Positions 59,515 to 64,000 of a stretch of 64,000 bases of DNA are shown here, in pieces. The stretch is from Aldehydirespirator sp965220645 (GTDB taxonomy: Bacteria; Actinomycetota; Acidimicrobiia; Acidimicrobiales; Aldehydirespiratoraceae). Location: the NCBI GenBank assembly GCA_965220645.1, contig OZ244836.1, positions 2,914,001 to 2,978,000 on the forward strand, written 5' to 3'. Under the pieces are notes generated by a model. That model did not search any database, was not told the DNA's origin, and saw only the letters and a program-made list of their open reading frames with translations. Position numbers and translations under genes: made by a program. Every line of letters starts with the position of its first letter. Position 1 is the stretch's first letter.

Positions 59515-60393
59515 TTAGCGGCGGCGGGAAATCTCGAAGCAGGCCACCGCGGCGGCCGCCGCGACGTTGAGCGACCCCAGCATCCCGCGCAGAGGGATGG
59601 AGGCCAGCACATCGCAGCGCTGGGCCACGAGCCGGGACAGGCCCCTGCCCTCGGAGCCCAGAACCAGGGCCACCGCCTCGTCCGACAGCTCAAGTTCGTG
59701 AAGGGGACGGGGGCCCGCCGCATCGAGCCCGACCGTCCACACGTCGTGGCTGCTCAGAGTGCGCAGCGCGGACGGGATGCCGGGCACGACCGCGAACCGC
59801 AGATGCTCCACCGCCCCAGCGGCCGCCTTGGCCACCGTGGGCGTGACCCGGGCGGAGCGATGGCGGGGCAACACAACCCCGGTCACCCCTGCGCACTCGG
59901 CGGTGCGCAGCACGGCGCCGAAGTTGCCCGGGTCGGTGAGGCCGTCCAGAGCCAGAAGGAAGGGCGCGCCGGCGGGACGGCCATCACGACCGGTAGCGCC
60001 TTCGGGCGGCGATTCGGCCAGCTCGGCCAATCCGACCTCGGGCAGCGGATCGGCGAGGGCGACGACGCCCTGGGGCGACTCGGTCCGGGCAGTGGCATCC
60101 AGTTCGGAGCGGCTGATCTCGCGGATCGCGGCTCGCTGCTCCCGGGCCAGCTCAACGATGTGCTCAACGATGGGAGCGGGATCGAGGCCCTTGGCGATCA
60201 TGACGGTACGAGTCCTCCGCCGGCCCGCCAGCAGGAGCTCCCGAACCGCTTGGCGGCCCTCTACCTGCTCCCCGCCCAGGCCGCTGCGGTCCTTTCCCGA
60301 CGACCTCGACGAACGGGACCGGCTGCCCGACGACGAACGGGGCCGAGGTGCAGGCCCCTGACGCGGCCGGCGCGACCGGTTAGGACGGCCCAC
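59515..60393 (-). CDS. rlmB: 23S rRNA 2'-O-ribose methyltransferase RlmB (TrmH family)
   Basis: A 292-residue SPOUT methyltransferase. An Arg/Ser/Gly-rich N-terminal tail (about 45 residues) is followed by an L30e-like substrate domain (VEGRQAVRELL...), then the knot: LALDGLTDPGNFGAVLRTAE, ALVLGSEGRGLSRLV and IPLRGMLGSLNVAAAAAVACF. It modifies a conserved guanosine of 23S rRNA (family). It overlaps the end of ispF by 14 nt and lies in the ispD-ispF-rlmB operon. Confidence 0.9.
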   Translation of the reverse strand: MGRPNRSRRPRQGPAPRPRSSSGSRSRSSRSSGKDRSGLGGEQVEGRQAVRELLLAGRRRTRTVMIAKGLDPAPIVEHIVELAREQRAAIREISRSELDATARTESPQGVVALADPLPEVGLAELAESPPEGATGRDGRPAGAPFLLALDGLTDPGNFGAVLRTAECAGVTGVVLPRHRSARVTPTVAKAAAGAVEHLRFAVVPGIPSALRTLSSHDVWTVGLDAAGPRPLHELELSDEAVALVLGSEGRGLSRLVAQRCDVLASIPLRGMLGSLNVAAAAAVACFEISRRR

Positions 60394-60904
60394 CGGCGGA
60401 GATCCCGTCCGGATCGTCGGACCGTCGAGCCACCAGCGCTACCGCCCAAGCGGCCACGCCCTCGCCGCGGCCCAAGGCCCCAACGCCCTCGCTCCTGCGG
60501 CCGGTCACGGCCACGGGCGCGCCGGCTGCGGTACTGAGACGCCGCTGCATGATCTCCCGGTGAGGGGCCAGCTTGGGCGAGTCGAGCACCGCAGTACACG
60601 ACAGGTTCACGGGATCCCATCCCGCCTCCCGCACCGCCTCGGCGGCTCGCCGGAGCAGATCGAGGCTGTCGGCTCCGGCCCAGGCCGGATCGCGGTCGCT
60701 GAACATCTGGCCTATGTCGGGAAGGCCGGCGGCGGCCAGCAGCGCCTCGATGCAGGCGTGGGCAACCACGTCCGCATCGGAGTGTCCGTGCAGGCCGCGC
60801 TCGCCGTCGAAGCGCACGCCGCCCAGGACCAGCGTCCGCCCGAGGTCGTCGCTGTAGCGGTGCACGTCGAACCCCTGCCCGACCCGCATCCCGACCTCAG
60901 CCAT
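60380..60904 (-). CDS. ispF: 2-C-methyl-D-erythritol 2,4-cyclodiphosphate synthase
   Basis: MEP-pathway enzyme making MEcPP. It is about 174 residues from ATG 60904. The zinc site is in GQGFDVHRY, GGVRFDGERGLHGHSDADVVAH and DIGQMFSD, and the substrate loop includes RRSEGVG. It has slight changes from consensus (SDRDPAW instead of TDP). The ispD stop is 8 nt inside its start, so ispD and ispF are coupled. GTG 60913 is an alternative start. Confidence 0.93.
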   Translation of the reverse strand: MAEVGMRVGQGFDVHRYSDDLGRTLVLGGVRFDGERGLHGHSDADVVAHACIEALLAAAGLPDIGQMFSDRDPAWAGADSLDLLRRAAEAVREAGWDPVNLSCTAVLDSPKLAPHREIMQRRLSTAAGAPVAVTGRRSEGVGALGRGEGVAAWAVALVARRSDDPDGISAGGPS

Positions 60905-61628
60905 GGCTGTCACCGGTGTCGCCGGATCCCGAACAGGCCTCCAGCAGAGCCTCGGCCACCAGCAGGTCGTGGGGCTCGGTGATCTTGAGGTTGCGGCTGT
61001 CCCCGTCCACCGTGACTACCGTCGCACCGGCCGCTTCCACCAGCGTGGCGTCGTCGGTGGCGTCGGCGCCGCCGGCGTGGGCGGCCCGCAGCGCGCCGGC
61101 TCGAAAGGCTTGAGGCGTCTGCACCGCCGCGAGCTCGCGGCGGTCGGCAGTGCCGCCGCGCCGCCAGCGGATCGTGTCGGTCAGGTCGATCACCGGAATG
61201 GCGGCGTCGGCACCGGAACGCACAGCCTGTATGACCCGCTCGAACACGCCGTCGGTGGCCAGCGGGCGGGCGCCATCGTGCACCAGCACGATCTCGGCAT
61301 CATGGGGCACCCGGTTGAGCCCGCAGCGCACCGAGTCGGAGCGCAACACCCCGCCGACCACCACGACCACCTTCCCTCCACATCGGCCGTGGGAGTAGGG
61401 CATCCAGGCTTCCTCGCCGGCGGTGCGGGCCTCGGACAGCACGACGACCACGCCTTCGGACCAGCGGGCGGCCCGCTGCACCACCCAGTCGATCACGCGC
61501 CGGTCCCCGAGACGGCTGAACTGCTTGGCCCCGCCGAAACGGTGCCCCTCTCCGGCAGCGGCAACGATGGTCCAGACGCCGGCACCAGAATCGCCGCTTC
61601 GCTCTCGATCACTCTTACTCACCGCCAC
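60897..61628 (-). CDS. ispD: 2-C-methyl-D-erythritol 4-phosphate cytidylyltransferase
   Basis: MEP-pathway enzyme joining CTP to MEP, 243 residues. The nucleotide loop is VAAAGEGHRFGGAKQF; VLVHDGARPLAT, VIDLTDTIRWR and LAAVQTPQAFR are signature segments. Upstream promoter elements overlap those of the divergent CRP-like gene in an 18-bp spacer around a shared CTAGT sequence. It is the first gene of the ispD-ispF-rlmB operon. Confidence 0.94.
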   Translation of the reverse strand: MAVSKSDRERSGDSGAGVWTIVAAAGEGHRFGGAKQFSRLGDRRVIDWVVQRAARWSEGVVVVLSEARTAGEEAWMPYSHGRCGGKVVVVVGGVLRSDSVRCGLNRVPHDAEIVLVHDGARPLATDGVFERVIQAVRSGADAAIPVIDLTDTIRWRRGGTADRRELAAVQTPQAFRAGALRAAHAGGADATDDATLVEAAGATVVTVDGDSRNLKITEPHDLLVAEALLEACSGSGDTGDSHG

Positions 61629-61634
61629 TAGTGT
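61629..61634 (+). promoter_or_regulatory. -10 element of the CRP-like gene
   Basis: TAGTGT, 11 nt before the ATG at 61646; it directly abuts the ispD start on the other strand. Confidence 0.45.
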
Positions 61635-61645
61635 GGGCCGTTGCT

Positions 61646-62356
61646 ATGTCCGACACCACCTCCACGGCTCCCGATATGGCCATAGAGGCTTCCCCGGACG
61701 CGCTGCGGGAGGCTCTGCGGGAGACGATTCTCTTCGCCGAACTCGACGACGAGCAGCTCGAGCACATTGCGGCCGCCGGCAGCGTGCAGTCACTGCAGCG
61801 GGGCGTCGTGCTGTTCGCGGAGGGAGACGAGCCCGGCGAGTTCTACCTGGTCCTGTCGGGCCGGGTGGCCATCGCTCAGGAGTCCGACGACGGCCGGGAG
61901 TCGCTGCTGGCGGTGCTGGATCCCGGCGAGCTGTTCGGAGAGATGGGGTTCCTCGACGGCTACACCCGGTCGGCGCAGGCCCGGGCCTTGGAGGAGTCGA
62001 CCGTTCTGATGGTCCCTTACGCAGAGCTGAGGCTCCTGTATGAGAGCAACCCCTCAGCGCTGTGGAGTGCGGTGATGCTCCTGGCCAGGCGGTTGCGGGC
62101 TATGGACCAAGCCCTGTCCGACACTGTGTTCCTGGACGTGATGGGGCGTACCGCCAAGCGTCTTCTGGAGATGGCGGGCGACGAGGACGAGTTCGAGATG
62201 CCCCTCACCCAGGAAGAACTCGCCTCCATGGTGGGAGCCAGCCGCGAGCGGGTCAACAAGGCGATCCACGCCTTCGTCAGACTGGGCTGGATCACGCACG
62301 ACCAACGCCACTACAAGATCACGAACCGCAAGAACCTGACCCTCCGGGCGCGCTAG
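61646..62356 (+). CDS. CRP/FNR-family transcriptional regulator
   Basis: A 236-residue regulator. The N-terminal cyclic-nucleotide domain has LFAEGDEPGEFYLVLSGRVAIAQE and DPGELFGEMGFLDGYTRSAQARALE (GE and RSA at the cAMP-binding positions). A dimer helix leads to a winged helix with LTQEELASMVGASRERVNKAIHAF. The RSAxA motif suggests cAMP binding as in Mycobacterium Crp. It diverges from ispD in an 18-bp spacer. Confidence 0.92.
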   Translation: MSDTTSTAPDMAIEASPDALREALRETILFAELDDEQLEHIAAAGSVQSLQRGVVLFAEGDEPGEFYLVLSGRVAIAQESDDGRESLLAVLDPGELFGEMGFLDGYTRSAQARALEESTVLMVPYAELRLLYESNPSALWSAVMLLARRLRAMDQALSDTVFLDVMGRTAKRLLEMAGDEDEFEMPLTQEELASMVGASRERVNKAIHAFVRLGWITHDQRHYKITNRKNLTLRAR

Positions 62357-62377
62357 ACCCGCCGGGCAAGTCGGGGC

Positions 62378-63337
62378 TCAGGACTCTGACAGGAGCTGAT
62401 CGACGGCGGCTTCGGGGGTGATCTCGCCCTGCTCGACGGCGTGTTCGAGTTCGGCGCGGCGGTCGGCGAGGCCGGTCTGCGACTCGAACTGCTCCACCAG
62501 GCGGCGCTCCAGCAGCACTCGCATCCACGCCAGGCGGCCCCGGGCCCTGCGGCGGGCCAGGCCGCCCGAGGCATCGAGTACGCGACGGTGCTCGACCATG
62601 CAGTCCCACAGCTCGTCCACGCCCGCGCCGGTCGCGGCCGACACCGTCATCACTTCCGGCGGCCCCTGCTCGCCCGTCGGGGCCAGCAGCGGAAGGGCGC
62701 GCCGGAACTCGGCTGCGGCCAGCCGGGCCGCCTGCTCGTTGTCGCCGTCGGCCTTGTTCACGACAAGCACATCGGCCAACTCCAGCAGGCCCCGCTTGAC
62801 TGCCTGCAGCTCGTCGCCTGCGCCGACCAGGACCAGCACGCAGAGGGAGTCGACCGACGCATGCACGGCCGCCTCCGACTGGCCGACTCCCATCGTCTCC
62901 ACCAGCACGACGTCGTAGCCGGCCGCTTCCAGGACGGTTATGGCGTGTGGGGTCGTGCTGGTCACGCCGCCGAGCGTCCCCGCTGACGGCGAGGGTCGGA
63001 TGAAGGAGTTCTCCTCGGTCGCCAGCCTGGCCATGCGGGTCTTGTCTCCCAGTATCGACCCGCCGGTAACCATGCTCGAGGGATCGACCGCCAGCACGCC
63101 GACCCGGTGACCGGCGGCGGTGAGCCGGGTGCCCAGATTGTCGATGAGCGTCGACTTGCCCGCCCCGGGCACGCCGCTGATGCCCACCCGGTGAGCGCCC
63201 CCGGCGTGGGGCAGCAGCCGCCAGAGCAGCTCCTGGGCCTCGCGGCGGTCACCGGGCCGGGTCGACTCCACCAGCGTGATGGCCCGGCCCAGGGCGGTGC
63301 GGTCCCCCGCCAGCACGCCGGCGACCAGGCCGTCCAT
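62378..63337 (-). CDS. meaB: Methylmalonyl-CoA mutase-associated GTPase MeaB
   Basis: G3E P-loop GTPase, 319 residues, that protects and loads cobalamin on methylmalonyl-CoA mutase. Walker A is GVPGAGKSTL, followed by LAVDPSSMVTGGSILGDKTRM, ETMGVGQSE (G3 area) and NKAD. A C-terminal helical dimer arm ends the protein. The gene starts 2 bp after the mutase stop on the same strand, as expected. Confidence 0.94.
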   Translation of the reverse strand: MDGLVAGVLAGDRTALGRAITLVESTRPGDRREAQELLWRLLPHAGGAHRVGISGVPGAGKSTLIDNLGTRLTAAGHRVGVLAVDPSSMVTGGSILGDKTRMARLATEENSFIRPSPSAGTLGGVTSTTPHAITVLEAAGYDVVLVETMGVGQSEAAVHASVDSLCVLVLVGAGDELQAVKRGLLELADVLVVNKADGDNEQAARLAAAEFRRALPLLAPTGEQGPPEVMTVSAATGAGVDELWDCMVEHRRVLDASGGLARRRARGRLAWMRVLLERRLVEQFESQTGLADRRAELEHAVEQGEITPEAAVDQLLSES

Positions 63338-63339
63338 GC

Positions 63340-64000
63340 CTAGAGGTGCCCCAGCAACTCGGCCGCGGCCTCGGAGATCACTGTGCCGGGCGGGTAGACC
63401 GCGACCGCGCCCGCAGAAAGCAGGTCGTCCACGTCGGCGGCGGGGACAACCCCGCCCACCACGATGGCAATGTCGTCGCGGCCCAGCTTCACCAACTCGT
63501 CGCGCAGCTGGGGCACGAGCGTGAGATGACCCGCCGCCAGCGACGACACCCCGACCACGTGCACGTCGGCCTCCACGGCCTGGCGGGCCACTTCGGCCGG
63601 AGTGGCGAACAGCGGCCCGACATCCACGTCGAATCCAAGGTCGGCGAAAGCGGTCGCGATCACCTTCTGGCCCCGGTCGTGACCGTCCTGCCCGACCTTC
63701 GCCACCAGGATCCGGGGACGCCGGCCGTGCCGATCGGCGAACTCGTCCACCAGCGCCCGCACGGCGTCGATACCCAAGTCGCTGCTGCCCGGGCCGGAAC
63801 CCCCTGAGCGCGCCTCGGTGCGGTACACCCCCTCAACCGCTCTGATCTCGGCCACATGACGACCGTAGACGGTTTCGAGGGCATCGCTGATCTCTCCGAC
63901 CGTCGCGCCGGCCCGGGCCGCGTCGATCGACAGGGCCAGCAGGTTGCCCCGGCCACTGCGAGCAGCGCCGGCCAGCGCCTCCAAGGCAGCTCGTAGGGGT
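63340..64000 (-). CDS. Methylmalonyl-CoA mutase large subunit, C-terminal part
   Basis: The visible ~220 residues are the C-terminal end of the mutase, with the cobalamin-binding domain RILVAKVGQDGHDRGQKVI (DxHxxG ligand His) and GVSSLAAGHLTLVPQL and VVGGVVPAADVDDLL. Upstream of the TTG at 63984 the frame remains open to the window edge (PLRAALEALAG), so the gene continues to the right. It converts methylmalonyl-CoA and succinyl-CoA. The linker with the active-site domain is at the edge. Confidence 0.94.
   Translation of the reverse strand, partial: PLRAALEALAGAARSGRGNLLALSIDAARAGATVGEISDALETVYGRHVAEIRAVEGVYRTEARSGGSGPGSSDLGIDAVRALVDEFADRHGRRPRILVAKVGQDGHDRGQKVIATAFADLGFDVDVGPLFATPAEVARQAVEADVHVVGVSSLAAGHLTLVPQLRDELVKLGRDDIAIVVGGVVPAADVDDLLSAGAVAVYPPGTVISEAAAELLGHL

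Overview
The window is a 64 kb piece of a high-GC actinobacterial chromosome. The gene set (actinobacterial-type ferrochelatase with C-terminal cysteines, DUF3039, DUF2277, an F420-type luciferase-like oxidoreductase, a probable mycothiol-dependent formaldehyde dehydrogenase, methylmalonyl-CoA mutase with MeaB) together with an archaeal-type valyl-tRNA synthetase points to Actinobacteria, and I would guess the Acidimicrobiia; the class is inference. A striking genome-wide habit is visible: at least 18 genes have a TANNNT hexamer ending 6 to 11 nt before the start codon and no Shine-Dalgarno sequence, as expected for leaderless mRNAs. Horizontally acquired genes and some others use Shine-Dalgarno sequences instead.

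Layout. 1-8.1 kb: dxs (cut by the left edge), nfuA, a crotonase, a ferrochelatase gene preceded by three DnaA-box-like 9-mers, a small unknown gene, fpg, a VOC protein, tRNA-Glu and tRNA-Gln, a K+ channel and an RNA methyltransferase. 8.1-22.5 kb is a defence island: a Fic protein, an AbiEi-type antitoxin with a perfect palindromic operator and a decayed partner, a type I restriction-modification system whose hsdM-hsdS and hsdR are separated by 5.9 kb of cargo. The cargo holds an XRE regulator with an ImmA/IrrE peptidase, a divergent ubiquitin-like conjugation operon (UBL, cysteine-free E2-like protein, JAB-E1 fusion), a small membrane protein that looks frameshifted, a DUF433/PIN toxin-antitoxin pair and a solitary HTH antitoxin.

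22.5-64 kb returns to housekeeping and metabolism: a deaminase, a phosphoesterase lacking two usual ligands, archaeal-type valS, an amine oxidase next to an MprAB-like two-component system whose junction is expanded by tandem repeats, surE, an endonuclease-fold protein, an ABC-F ATPase, a DNA repair group (ATP-dependent ligase, AlkA-like, AlkD-like), a lipoprotein hydrolase that apparently starts at ACG, a formaldehyde-detoxification pair, Pcm, threonine aldolase, guanine deaminase, haloalkane dehalogenase, a Nei-like glycosylase, EngB, an aminotransferase, acyl-CoA and F420-related oxidoreductases, a CBS-less IMPDH-family protein, a P450, an SDR, a phosphodiesterase lipoprotein, rlmB, ispF, ispD, a CRP regulator, meaB and the C-terminus of methylmalonyl-CoA mutase (cut by the right edge).

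The most interesting locus is 14.39-17.4 kb, the regulator-protease pair diverging from a ubiquitin-like operon that lacks both an E2 cysteine and a C-terminal diglycine. Several intergenic repeats are also notable: a nested inverted repeat used twice between convergent genes, a dispersed 52-bp element, three 36-bp iterons at 9.2-9.4 kb, and 39/41-bp tandem repeats at 30.2-30.4 kb.
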